A stretch of DNA of 64,000 bases, taken from Reticulitermes speratus (lineage: Eukaryota; Arthropoda; Insecta; Blattodea; Rhinotermitidae). Below are positions 20,838-30,996 of the stretch, in pieces (position 1 is the stretch's first letter; each line of letters begins with the position of its first letter). The stretch is from contig JAJKFL010000427.1 of assembly GCA_021186555.1 (NCBI GenBank), forward strand, positions 24,105,238-24,169,237. The letters run 5' to 3'. A program made the position numbers and the translations under genes. The notes under the pieces were generated by a model. It had not been told where the DNA came from. It made no database searches and saw only the letters and a list, made by a program, of their open reading frames with translations.

Positions 20838-21773
20838 ATAAATCTCTTGGCCATAGCAGCTTTAATGTTTGTTATCACATTATAGTGACCCGTTTCAGCA
20901 TCATACAGCAGGTATAATTTCTTGTCCGAAACAGAATTTCCACTAAAAATGAGTCTTATCGGGACTCAGTCCGTCATAAACCATAATGTTATAGTCCGAA
21001 AGATGGTCTAGAAACTGTTGGAGTTCCTCAAGCCCTCCACCATTAGACAAATGAACACCTGAGGCCCTAAGGAGTTCTTCAACAGGCTTGTCTAGTTGAT
21101 ATCCTTTTCTGCATGATGTGTACTTTGGGTCACCGTTTACCCGGGCCATAGCAATAACCAGTGCGTTAGCCAAACACAAATAAGCAGTCTTAACAATAAC
21201 AATACTCTCTTTGATAGCACTTATAATATCTAATGAGCGCCCTTTCGTCTTCTCTGCTTGTCTGCCGTTACCTGCAGGCATTCTGACATGATCAAGGTGG
21301 ACTTCAAGTTGGTCGGTTAATCCAAACCTCGCATTACTTTGAACAACTTTCCCTAGAACACCCCACACTACATCCGGTTTTAGTTGAGCACGACGCCGAA
21401 AACTAATGCCAACTACCTTATCCCTCACATTTTCAGTATTGCGTATCTTAATTCCAACAAAATATCTACCAGGAATTTCATCTACCAAGTAATTGGTTAA
21501 TTTTGTAATGCATTCCTTGAGATATATATTAGGGTTTTGGTTTTCACCTAGAGAGTTAAACTTAATTAGTAAGCTACGCCCGGTCGCGCTAAATTTTGGA
21601 AAGGATTTTACAGTCTCATCCAGAATCTTAAAAGGTGTCTCTACTGCTGTGTCTGACACTTGGTTATTTATGTCAGGTGATACAGCCTCCAACTCCATCC
21701 GCTCTTCCATTACAGAAGGAACTTCAGAGGAAGGAAAAGCTCTCTGCCTGTTCATAAACATTTTCTTCGCCAT
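20838..21773 (-). pseudogene. PolB: PolB N-terminal fragment, Polinton copy 2
   Basis: From ATG 21773 (MAKKMFMNRQRAFPSSEVP) the frame encodes the N-terminal domain through GRSLDIISAIKESIV, YLCLANALVIAMARVNGD and VYDGLSPDK. It then shifts near 20954-20960 and continues as SEKKLYLLYDAETGHYNVI until the sequence departs from PolB at about 20838. Exonuclease and polymerase domains are missing. It is closer to copy 1 than to the copies at 56-64 kb. The upstream flank (21774-23024) is the matching Polinton terminal region. Confidence 0.88.
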
Positions 21774-23024
21774 GATATATAACAAATCCTATGATTTCAC
21801 TACTTTTAATAGATCAAACCACAAAGTGTAAAACGCAGCTTCCAGTTGTCTTCAAACGTCTTCTGTAGCAGTACAGTAATCTGTCTTAAAACGCGCTCTA
21901 ATATACAAAATGCGCGGACGTAATAGAGAACACCATCCCTCCTACTAAAACATGTCTGGACATGTTCATGTTTACTTTTCACATTTCATTGCTATTTGAT
22001 TAGTCATCAAAATATAGTGACCTAGTTTGTCCCTTCGCCACCCTTAAAAATATCCGCATTCTTCTTGCAGGTAACTTACATACGCTTCCTCCGTCATTTC
22101 CTGCTGCTTGTATTTTTATTTATCATTACACACCTGCATGCTGGCGACGCTCTGTCTACCCCCTGAGGGTATCTTGTCAAAGTGTAATTCTATTATTAAA
22201 TGCATTATGCGTCTGGCGACCTACTTTCTGATATTTATTTTTTGTGTTTGTAAACAAACTTTATAGTCTCAATGAGTCATAGTAAACAATCCGTGTCACC
22301 TACTTTCTAATTTTAAAAAATAGCATATCACCTTAGGCATTTTTATTCCGGGCAACACTGGACACCATACCCTCAAGATCGTCAGTCGCTTGGTAAACCT
22401 ACGCTGTTCATAACGTAAGTTAAATACAAGTTTGTTTAAAAAAAACAATTGTAAAAAATAGTTCAGTTACGTAATAATGCTAAAATTAAAAACAACAGTT
22501 TAATATATGCATTTGCAATTATTTAAAATTAGCGCATTTACAAACTAGCGCGTTTACAAAAATAAAATAGCAGCTTACGCTGTAACGTTTAGTTACAGTT
22601 AATTTATTTAACTACTTCGAGAAAAATCCTTTAATTATATTTAATATTATCATTTCATGTACATATTTAATTAGTTTAATATTTATTAAATCGTAACATG
22701 TATTAATTAGGGTGGGGGTTGTTTACATCCTCAAAGGTCGTTGACCTAGAGGTTAGAGTTTGTTTAATCCTAAAAGGTAATTAATCTAAGGGGTAAGGGT
22801 TTATCATACAACCATTAATTAGGGTGGGGGCTTATTTACATCCTAATAAGGTCATTAACCTAAAGGTTTACATCAGGAAATACCACTAATCGATGGGGAG
22901 GGGTTTTGTTTACATCCTACAAGGTTTTTGACCTGTAAGTTGGGGAATTGTTTACATTCGGAAAAACAACAATAGGGAGAAGCAACTCCATTGCAAAACG
23001 GACTATACCTACAGTAATACTACT
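21774..23024. mobile_element. Polinton terminal region, copy 2
   Basis: Non-coding sequence between the PolB start and a terminus ending AATACTACT at 23024. From about 22706 it contains degenerate repeats of GTTTACATCCTAAAAGGT and a GGGTGGGG motif. The same stretch follows the shredded Polinton at 38213-38533. A unit with TGTTTGTAAACAAACTTT at about 22240 matches the repeats upstream of PolB copy 1. No gene is seen. Confidence 0.65.
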
Positions 23025-23159
23025 AAGGTCAGAGTAGAGAAACCAACGCAGCTCACAGTAAAGATAAGAGAAAACAAATTATTACAATTAATAAACACTG
23101 TGCCAGCGGTCTCCTCCGAGTTCATGCATACATGTATACAACACATCGATGCGAGTTAC

Positions 23160-23880
23160 GTGTGTTGTTGATTCCGTTACGGATGAAAGTGGCTTCATCA
23201 GTGAATAGTATTAATGGATGCAATTGGCGATTAGTATGTAAGCAATGACAAAATTCTAGACGCACGGCACTGTCCCCTGGGTGTAGATTTTGCACACGCT
23301 GTGGGTGATGACGTCTTCATGCAATGTTCGCCATACACGCGGTCGTGAAACGCCGAGACGTGTAGAGAGTCTTCGCGTGCTATTAGTAGGGCTACGCTGT
23401 ACCATTTCAAGAATGTTTTCCTGTTCCTCCACATCTTGTTGACGTGCTCGTTCACGGAATGTATTGAACACCTTGGAAAACACTCTACGATCCGGAATGT
23501 TAACACAATTTCCATACAAAAATTCCATAACACTTAATATTGCTACATTATAGGGACCAAGTATGACCTCGCTATCTTAGGAACTTTGCTTTTCACAACC
23601 TTACGAAGACGAGGTTGAATTCTAGACGCACGGCACTGTCCCCTGGGTGTAGATTTTGCACACGCTGTGGGTGATGACGTCTTCATGCAATGTTCGCCAT
23701 ACACGCGTTCGTGAAACGCCGAGACGTGTAGAAAGTCTTCGCGTGCTAGTAGTAGGGCTACGCTGTACCAATTCAAGAATGTTTTCCTGTTCCTCCACAT
23801 GTTGTTGACGTGCTCGTTCACGGAATGTATTGAACACCTACGAAAACACACTACGATCCGGAATGTTAACACAATTTCCA
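23160..23880 (-). pseudogene. Tc1/mariner-like transposase fragments, partly duplicated (X)
   Basis: Two adjacent copies of an N-terminal transposase segment (23528-23256 and 23837-23622) share RVFSKVFNTFRERARQQ and STRRLSTRLGVSRPRVWRTL, a helix-turn-helix DNA-binding region. The lower copy continues, after a frameshift, to LILFTDEATFIRNGINNT, holding the first catalytic Asp. The rest of the enzyme is absent. Copy Y has the same at 38660-39381. The family is the same as at 18548-19260. Confidence 0.75.
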
Positions 23881-24026
23881 TATATTAGAGCGTTTTGATA
23901 TACCACCACCCTTGATATGCCGCCACAAACTGGTGAACAAACAGTTGTGCCATATCAGGGTTTGACTGCAGGTCCTTATTCTGAAGTAACATGTAAGTAA
24001 ACTTTCCTCTCATGCCAGTAACTTAC

Positions 24027-24108
24027 ATATTCACCACGAGCCTTCCAAGCTCTTCAACGAGTTGACGGACCCTTCTGCTTTTTTAAAATCCTTGTCGGAT
24101 CCACTTCT
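24027..24108 (-). pseudogene. Coiled-coil exon (X copy), frameshifted
   Basis: Acceptor CATTTCAG precedes 24108, and a GTAAGT donor follows 24027. The 82 bases encode pieces of the family pattern (DKDFKKAEG, then VRQLVEELGRLV) in two frames because of indels. The counterpart in copy Y (39532-39618) differs strongly although the surrounding intron is shared. A 71-base intron separates it from the upstream exon-like segment that ends at 24180. Confidence 0.5.
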
Positions 24109-24179
24109 CTGAAATGATGATAGTCACATGTTCCAAAGCAGCATGCAAATTAAAGTGTTGTCTCAAGCAAGTAACGTAC

Positions 24180-24250
24180 ATATTTATATTTGAGTCCTCA
24201 AGCTCCCTCACAGTTTCTTTAAGGTGACGGATCTTCTCTTCTACACCCGT
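24180..24250 (-). pseudogene. Coiled-coil exon-like segment (X copy)
   Basis: The minus strand encodes EEKIRHLKETVRELEDSNIN and then a donor AT/GTACGT. Its 5' part runs directly into a dispersed repeat (24250-24420) whose translation starts TPRPGRFTPG, so the original acceptor is lost or replaced. An in-frame TAG lies at the repeat joint. Copy Y is at 39694-39760. Confidence 0.5.
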
Positions 24251-24420
24251 CGAAATTGGTCCTGGGCCGATCTAGCCTCCTGTACAATGGGTACCGGGTC
24301 ATTACCGGGGGTAAAGCGACCGGGGCGTGGCGTTTACCACGTACCCACATCTTGCGTCGAGGTTAAAGAAAGAGTAGAGCTATTCCTCTATTCCCCCTCT
24401 GGGCCGTCATGGTCTGTTCT
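24250..24420 (-). repeat. Dispersed insect repeat (TPRPGRFTPG type)
   Basis: The minus strand contains sequence translating to TPRPGRFTPGNDPVP and VVQEA, a repeat-derived peptide I remember from many insect gene predictions. Copy Y lies at 39757-39905. It has no known function and adjoins a coiled-coil exon. Confidence 0.5.
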
Positions 24421-25225
24421 ACGGTGAACTTTAACTTTAAATATATTAATATTATCTTATAGGATATTTACGTACTGGCGCCTAACGGAAGTCGCAAGTG
24501 AGTGGTTGTTTGTGTGGATTCTATTCGGATATCAGACATTTCGAGCTTTTGCCATGTCCTGCTTTGGCCAGTGAAGGATGCCAGATAATATTGCTGCTGT
24601 ATGCAGTGACAGTTTTTGTGTGTCAGATACAGTACAAACCGATACCAGATTATGATCAGTTACACTGAAATTATTAGTTGATTTGGTGACCAATTAGTAT
24701 GAAGTTGTAACACAAGTTTCTACATAAATATGGCGGGTAATAACATGTTTTAACAAAGAGATGTCCATAAAATATGTGGAATATGACAGGAAATTGTAAA
24801 GTCAGTTAAAAATCCAGTAATATACATTCACAATATCAGCTTAAAATTATCCAGTCTTCCCACAAGCACTTGAAATATATCTCTGATATCTGCAGTAACC
24901 CGACATAGAAACAGGCATCATTCACTGTTACACCCTCTCGCCACGGTGAGGCACAGGACCTGGAGGGGGGATATGTAACCCTGCGTCATGCACAGGATGT
25001 CATATCCACATCCGAGACTCTAGTTCAGATAGGGATGTGATGCTGTCTGGAATTCGTGTTTTCGAGCTAAAGTAATATAGTGGTAGAACACATAATTATT
25101 ACATGAATGTTTTCTGGCTGACTGAATAATAGAAATGTAGTTAAAATAAAATAACGTAAATATAATACTCTACGTAATTAATACAGAATATGCTGTGATG
25201 TTAACTAACTTACTTACTAAGTTAC
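24421..25225. other. AT-rich intron-like stretch, no gene seen (X)
   Basis: No supported coding frame. The stretch is nearly identical to 39906-40740 in copy Y, with only scattered substitutions and a few short indels. Confidence 0.5.
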
Positions 25226-25370
25226 TGTGGATGTGGCAATAGAATTGGCCGGTGCGGCCCTGAAAAGGGCCGTTATGGCCATAAAAATGGACGGTTTGGC
25301 CCTGAAAAGGGCTGATGTTGCAATACAAACGGCCGGCGTGGTTATAAGAATTGCCGGTGCCTGTTGTCGC
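25226..25370. repeat. GC-richer minisatellite (about 39-42 base unit)
   Basis: A unit with GGCCCTGAAAAGGGC and ATGGCCATAAAAATGG is repeated about three times, giving the translated pattern ALKRA twice. Copies are at 40741-40885 and, shorter, at 20031-20115. The 75-codon plus-strand frame across it is probably a by-product of the repeat. Confidence 0.55.
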
Positions 25371-25864
25371 GCTGGTGGTGGTCTTCGGTGTCTGTTCTGT
25401 CTGTCTGTGTCGAGGCCGTTGTTCCTGTTGACAAACCGTAAATATTCTAATTAGAACGCACTATCCAGGAGAGGTAGTAAGAAATTGTAGTGAAAGTGCT
25501 GAGAAACACATGCAACTTTTCTGGATAGAAGAGTGCTCTGCCTAGACTTAGATTAATTTTATATTACTGTGCGATGTATGTCTATTTAAGGGGGGATTTG
25601 TCATTTTCCCTTTCCGGTATATTGGCCTACCGTGGGCCACGTTCCAGTTTGCAGAATATCTTAGTGCTGTCTATTGTTTAAAATTATTTTGCTCTTAGTC
25701 AGCATTCTGCCACTGGTACATATTGACATCAGCGACGTCACAGAATGGTTAACGATCTAAATCCACTAAACAGACTACTACGGATATGTCAATAAATACA
25801 ATAAATTATAAGTAATGCACATTCCAAATTATATTTTAGTTAGGGAAGAATCAGTCGTCCTATA

Positions 25865-26350
25865 TATCTAACTCAATAAACCTCTAAGAAATTAGAGATT
25901 ATTATCAGTGAATCGGCTAGAACTTTGCGAGAGATGTGGACCATTTCACGTTTCGTAAAACCTAACAATCCCATGTTGTGAACAGTACTACCTGGCACGG
26001 CCCCTCTGCTACCAAAGACAAGAGGCAAAACCTCTACCTTATTCAGCTGTGGATATAAATCCTTCAGGTACCCTTTAAGGGCCTCGTATTTCCTGATCTT
26101 TTCCACCGAGGCATCCTTGGATGTAATCTCTATCCTCATACCGTACTGTCACATCAATTACGTAACCCACCTCTCCCAAAATCGTCACTATATCTGGTTT
26201 GAACACCTGGCCTTCCTCAACGGTGAAGTTTTGTTCATGCATGAGAGCAACGGGCGACTTAGTCTTAAGTTTATTTCGCACCCTATTCACAATTGAATCG
26301 TGCCTTTGTATTCTCATTCCTTTTGTCCTGGACAAAGTCCAAGAACATGT
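25865..26350 (-). pseudogene. R2-type retrotransposon endonuclease fragment (X)
   Basis: Minus-strand frames 26335-26139 and 26139-25873 encode the C-terminal part of an RLE-clade non-LTR retrotransposon. It has a zinc-knuckle remnant before TKGMRIQRHDSI, the restriction-like endonuclease core KPDIVTILGEVGYVIDVTVR, and EVLPLVFGSRGAVPGST. A frameshift lies near 26139. It is 5' truncated, as is usual for such elements. Block W shows the site without it: sequence there goes straight from GTATGTCTA to CAGTCATGCAC. Confidence 0.75.
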
Positions 26351-26488
26351 CAGTCATGCACTCTGATTCAGACACGTCACGCTGGCTGGCTGTCTGTTGG
26401 CTTGACAGTTCTGTAATGTTGATGATGTGATGATGCCCATATTCTGAAGAAACATGTAAGTAAACTTTCCTCTCATGCCACGACTTAA

Positions 26489-26586
26489 ATATTCACGTAC
26501 AAGCCTTCGAAGCTCTTCAATGATTCTTCCATCACACGGATCCTGTCTTCTGTCTCTTTAAGGTTTTTTTTTCCGTATTCACTTCT
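26489..26586 (-). pseudogene. Coiled-coil exon with mutated donor (X copy)
   Basis: Acceptor AATCACAG precedes 26586. The 98 bases read RSEYGKKNLKETEDRIRVME and then ESLKSFEGLYVN. The donor reads AT/TTAAGT, so the invariant GT is lost, in both X and Y. Y (42006-42104) also has one extra A in the lysine run, which shifts its frame. Member of the 95-base exon family. Confidence 0.6.
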
Positions 26587-26605
26587 CTGTGATTATGATA
26601 GTCAC

Positions 26606-27474
26606 TATTGTGCCCCAACTCCCGATCTTCCGATTTCCAACTGTTTTCGGAAAGTCGTGAGCTGAGTCACTATGAATTTGTGAGGACCAGGCGTCAGGGC
26701 TTATAGTCCAGAATCCCGACCCGGTAGCGTGCCACCATCTCTCGGAATAATTGATTGTTATTGATTACTGTGGAGACTGCGAGAGATCAGTCTCTGTTGT
26801 TATTAATTTATCAGGCTCGGAGAGTCGTGGGAGTTTAGAGATAATGAGAGCACCAATTTGGGTTTTTGAAATATATTACTAAAAAAAGTTACATTAATCA
26901 AACTTATTGGGCGAGGCGTACCAAACAATACTGTACTTTCGAATACATTCCCTAACTAGACCACCATGTACCTTAGGCAACTCGATGACTTCCTACCTTG
27001 AAAACTTATAACTGCGCAGATGTAGACCAGATGTATGGTATTGGTCGCCATGACCCTATGGTATCGTAGCTTGTCGGAGTCTCTGCCGTCGATTTGTCGT
27101 AACTCGGACCCACGAGACCGTCCGTGGTCCTCTCTACGTGGTACCTTCTGGCTGGACTTTCTGACTCTGCTCCCTTAATTTCCCAGCGTTTTTATACCCA
27201 ATATTACATGTGTTTATAAACAAGTTGCGATAGGAAAAGACCTTCGGTGCCATCATAACTGCTGACTACCGAGGTTAAACAACCTTGTTCAAGCGTTACT
27301 AAAGTCTGTTTTCAATTAATAAAATGCTTACGCATCATTTCTTCATCGGTCCTTCACGTTCTTGATTTCACAAACGTCAGCATATTGTCTGCCTTCAAGG
27401 TACTGGTGTTCTACATTATAACTTTTGTACACAAATTACACAAATCTCAAGACAAGAAAAATTGCTACACTACA
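26606..27474 (-). mobile_element. Solo LTR of an errantivirus-like element (X)
   Basis: An 869-base sequence is flanked by the direct repeat GTCAC (26601-26605 and 27475-27479). On the minus strand it starts TGTAGTGTAGCAATTTTTC, carries a TATA-type box TATAAAAACG at 27196-27187, and ends near GGGGCACAATA. The same start follows a purine tract at the 3' end of the Gypsy element at 30890, which identifies the family. Copy Y is 42124-42992 with the same flanks. The ending TA in place of CA is unusual, so the exact low-coordinate edge is approximate. Confidence 0.75.
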
Positions 27475-27479
27475 GTCAC

Positions 27480-28562
27480 ATGTTAGAAAACAATATTACA
27501 AAAGCTACATGTATCAGGTCAATGACATAGATTTTATTACAGCCTCCAGCAAGATTGTGTTCTTCTGTTTAACAGATTCTATTCTTTGATCTTCCTTAAT
27601 TCATTTAATTGTGCTTTACTATCACATACATTACACTGTGTATCAGCACAAAAGACAAATTAGGAACACACAGACAGAAGCAGCTAGGCCTCACTTTCAG
27701 GCAATAGTTCATCACTTTCCTGGGCAGGGAGAAAAAAACACAGAGTAACTTCCCTCCAGCTAGACTTAAGTCTGAGAAGGCAATCAGGACTTCTTCAAAT
27801 TCCACAGAAGCTACAAGAATTTCATCATTAAATTGTAACAAATTACTGCTGGAATGGCTGTGGAACACGGGCAGCTGTGATATCACACTCAGCATAGCGA
27901 CTGGTCTACTGGCCGTACAGCCAGTGAATCATTCAATTTATGGGAAGGAAAACAGATTTTCCCTTTTCCAAGCATTCAGACTGGCTTTGGGGTCCACTCA
28001 GCCTGGGCTGGGGAATGAAGCAGACCACTTGCCACCGTCCAGTGCCAGGCTTTAGAATAAGTGGAGATAAACTTTCACTCTGGCAACTGCCTTTATGGTG
28101 CGCATAGGAAACGTTTCACCCTAATGTACATGTGATGAATTAAGTGGGGCAGTGCAGAATTTAGAAATGTAATTAGGTCAATAAGCTTCTTATTAATTAA
28201 CTTCCAGAGGTTCTAAGCAGTAAGACACTATGTACCAAGACTACACCAATTTAAAGTAAAGAAACTACACACAATTCCACTATTTGATGCTCTATAATCT
28301 GCACTTCAAATAGAATCAAAGAATTACACCACAATCAATTAATCAATCCTTAGCTAACGAATTCCATTCCAGACATTCAACACATTCAGAAATTCCCCAG
28401 ATTCTTCCTGGCTGTGTCAGTGGCATAATACAAAGAAATCGTATGACACTTATAGAAATACTGGTGGACTTGCCCTTGAGAACCCTGCTTGCTTTAAGTA
28501 CCTAGCGCAGTACCATAGCAAGTCCTTCCAACATATCAGATCCACTTCCCTTACTAGCATAC
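27480..28562. other. Intron-like sequence, no gene seen (X)
   Basis: No frame with recognisable domains. A 96-codon minus-strand frame at 27605-27895 lacks coding signs and is disrupted in copy Y. The region lies between the coiled-coil exons at 26489-26586 and 28563-28668, and reads best as intron. Confidence 0.5.
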
Positions 28563-28668
28563 CTCTTTCTGTAGCTCTAAGGCCTGGCGCTGCAATTCTC
28601 GCTCATTCCATTGGAGGTATTCTTCGCACTTCTGCAGCTCCGAAACGAGCCGCAGATTTTCCTCTTGG
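28563..28668 (-). CDS. Coiled-coil exon QEEN type, intact (X copy)
   Basis: The minus strand has acceptor TTTGCGCAG, then 106 bases, then donor GAG/GTATGC. In phase 2-to-0 it reads QEENLRLVSELQKCEE and LQWNERELQRQALELQKE without a stop, a clean heptad coiled coil. It joins in frame to the upstream 65-base exons, which end in phase 2. The copy Y counterpart (44079-44184) differs at roughly 20 of 76 central bases and has an in-frame TAA, although introns on both sides are almost identical. The gene is not identified. Confidence 0.65.
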
Positions 28669-29196
28669 CTGCGCAAATAGGGAAAATGATAAACACATAC
28701 GTTTTGTGAACAAAAAGACCACTTTACCTAGACATACATTGGAAAATAACGTAAAACGTGATCTGAGTTTCATTAAATTGGTTCATATTGATTCATTCAG
28801 TACATATCAGAGAGTTGTTTACCCAGCTCTCTAATGATAACGTATGTATGGTGTTAAAAGTGTTATATTTTTAAACTATGATATGTAACTGAATTGTAAA
28901 AAATTGTAAAATGTTGTAAGAATGTTGCCTTCACATCTATCACAGCATAAAAGTTGTTCAAGCGGAATCTTTATGCTAACACAAACTCTAAGCATTTGTC
29001 AGCATATCCATTTTGTTTCCTCCAGTTATTATCACATGTATGAAAATATAATTCTTTGAGATACTGAACATACCTTCTGAACATGAAATAATACATGCAC
29101 CTGCCTACTCAACATCCTACGTGCTCACTTGAAAAAATATAGGACTATACTACACAGTAATATGTATGTGATACATTGCTCTGTAGTAGGACTTAC

Positions 29197-29261
29197 ATTC
29201 TTGAAAGTTTCTCCTCCAGGTCCTTCACAAGCTGCACGTTACACGTACAGTCATGTTCTTT
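29197..29261 (-). CDS. Coiled-coil exon KEHD type (X, unit 1)
   Basis: The minus strand has acceptor AACATTTCAG, 65 bases, and donor AT/GTAAGT. In phase 0-to-2 it reads KEHDCTCNVQLVKDLEEKLSR; the other two frames have stops. It splices in phase to the 28563-28668 exon. Because a second copy at 29655-29719 has the same phases, the two cannot be joined to each other in frame and would have to be used alternatively. Confidence 0.6.
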
Positions 29262-29654
29262 CTGAAATGTTAACAGACACATCTATGTCAGAAAAATATT
29301 CTGAAGGAAAATTGTGACACAATTTGCCTCTTGTTTCGCAGCAGCTCTCAAATGACCAACACATTTTAAATACTGCTGCATTATAATTTCAAAGCGTCTC
29401 TAATCCTTTAAAGTTGTTCAAGCGGAATCTTTATACTAACACAAACTAAGCATTTGTCAGCATATCCATTTTGTTTCCTCCAATTATTATCACATGTATG
29501 AAAATATAATTCTTTGAGATACTGAACATACCTTCTGAATATGAAATAATACATGCACCTGCCTACTCAACATCCTACCTGCTCACTTGGAAAAATATAG
29601 GACTATACTACACAGTAATATGTATGTGATACTTTGCTCTGTAGTAGGACTTAC

Positions 29655-29719
29655 ATTCCTGAAACTCTCTCCTCCAGGTCCTTCACAAGCTGCACGTTAC
29701 ACGTACAGTCATGTTCTTT
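29655..29719 (-). CDS. Coiled-coil exon KEHD type (X, unit 2)
   Basis: Same 65-base exon as at 29197-29261, with matching acceptor and GTAAGT donor. It ends VKDLEERVSG, changed from LEEKLSR. It is identical to the copy Y exon at 44692-44756, so this unit is the direct partner of Y and unit 1 is the extra one. Confidence 0.6.
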
Positions 29720-30190
29720 CTGAAATGTTAACAGACACATCTATGTCAGAAAAATATTCTCAAGGAAGAATTGTGACACAATTTGCCTCTTGTTTCGCAG
29801 CAGCTCTCAAATGACCAACACATTTTAAATACTGCTGCATTATAATTTCAAAGCGTCTCTAATCCTTTAAAGTTGTTCAAGCGGAATCTTTATACTAACA
29901 CAAACTCTAAGCATTTGTCAGCATATCCATTTTGTTTCCTCCAATTATTATCACATGTATGAAAATATAATTCTTTGAGATACTGAACATACCTTCTGAA
30001 CATGAAATAATACATGCACCTGCCTACTCAACATCCTACCTGCTCACTTTGAAAAATTTTATAATAATAACTTAAGTCATATAAGGATTTATAAAAATGT
30101 TAGCACAGAGCAATGCATGCACTCCTCTCTATGTCTTCTAAGCATAATGCTCAAATAGGCACAGGGACTTCAGGTCTTCTTACTCTAACG

Positions 30191-30866
30191 CAGCGGTCGC
30201 CAACCATTCGGACCTCACGGACCACTAAGCTCACAATTTTGAATCCCTCGGACCACTAACATTATTTTTTTTAAAAAGGTACAAACAGCTATAAAATAAT
30301 GATCATAAAAGTTCCATTTTATTAATATGAAATGCACTTGTTTAATTATAACAAAATTATTAGTGTGATATTTGTTGCTGCTTGATTGGAATAAGTTTAT
30401 GGATTCTTGGCTCCAATGACGTCACTGCAACACGGAGAGCCGTTTGTATTTCAAGCCGAAAACGGTACTTGTTTTTAATTGCCGTAACAGATGAGAATGT
30501 CTTTTCACACAAATAGGTTGTTGCAAATGGAATCAAAATTTTAATGGCTTTTTCACTCAGCACTGGGTACTCAATTTTTACGGAGAACCAAAAATGATGG
30601 CTTGATATGTTTTATATTCAGCCACGTGGGTTACCACCTGCACAGAACACCGTTTCTACGACCTACAGTCCCTATTTTATGTTTTGTGATATTTGAATAT
30701 GAGTAGTAGTTGATCTAAACAGCATCTGATGTCTCGTAGATCCCTGGTAATTAGTACCTTTTTAATGAGAGTTACACAAATAGGCGTACGGAGTTGTTAA
30801 ACACATGCTAATTAATTCGTTGAAACGTGATTACCATAAAAATAATGGTTTCCGACTGGACCAACA
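30191..30866 (-). mobile_element. hAT element remnant, C-terminal domain (X)
   Basis: Starts with a hAT-type terminal motif CAGCGGTCGCCAACC. A minus-strand frame (30563-30360) encodes LSEKAIKILIPFATTYLCEK and FSSVTAIKNKYRFRLE, the hAT dimerisation domain of ZBED5/FAM200-like transposases. The catalytic part is absent. Copies at 45228 and 49544 extend further, because X is cut by the Gypsy LTR at 30867. No right inverted repeat is found. Confidence 0.7.
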
Positions 30867-30996
30867 GACAAGAAAAATTGCTACACTACATCACCCCGCC
30901 CTTAAAAATTGGACTAATCTTAACAAGATTATGTACAATTTTACATTTACACATATACAATTCTTATTACAATATGTACATTTTCATCTCGATCCA

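Larger units (their letters stand above)
28949..30050. repeat. Tandem repeat, unit about 460 bases (X)
   Basis: The unit starting AAAGTTGTTCAAGCGGAATC begins at about 28949, 29409 and 29869. The third copy is partial, ending near TCACTTTGAAAAATTTTA. Copy Y has only two starts (44447 and 44907). Each full unit contains one 65-base exon, so unit number changes exon number. Confidence 0.8.
22706..30866. repeat. Segmental duplication, copy X
   Basis: This 8.2 kb block recurs in direct orientation at 38213-45903 (copy Y) with the same order of features: Polinton terminus, Tc1-like fragments, coiled-coil exons, minisatellite, RLE retrotransposon 3' end, solo LTR, 460-base repeats and hAT remnant. 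The offset is 15,515 bases through most of the block. It drops to 15,037 after the 460-base repeats, because X has one unit more and small indels. Identity looks near 99% by eye outside a few sharp patches. The right edge coincides with a Gypsy LTR start at 30867-30890. Confidence 0.9.

Noticed and set aside
27605-27895. 96-codon frame inside copy X
   Set aside because: Copy Y has indels that break it differently, there are no domain motifs, and it lies in a putative intron.
29129-29317. Plus-strand frames of 62 and 75 codons in the 460-base repeats
   Set aside because: The minus strand of the same place holds an exon with good splice sites; the plus frames are its shadow.
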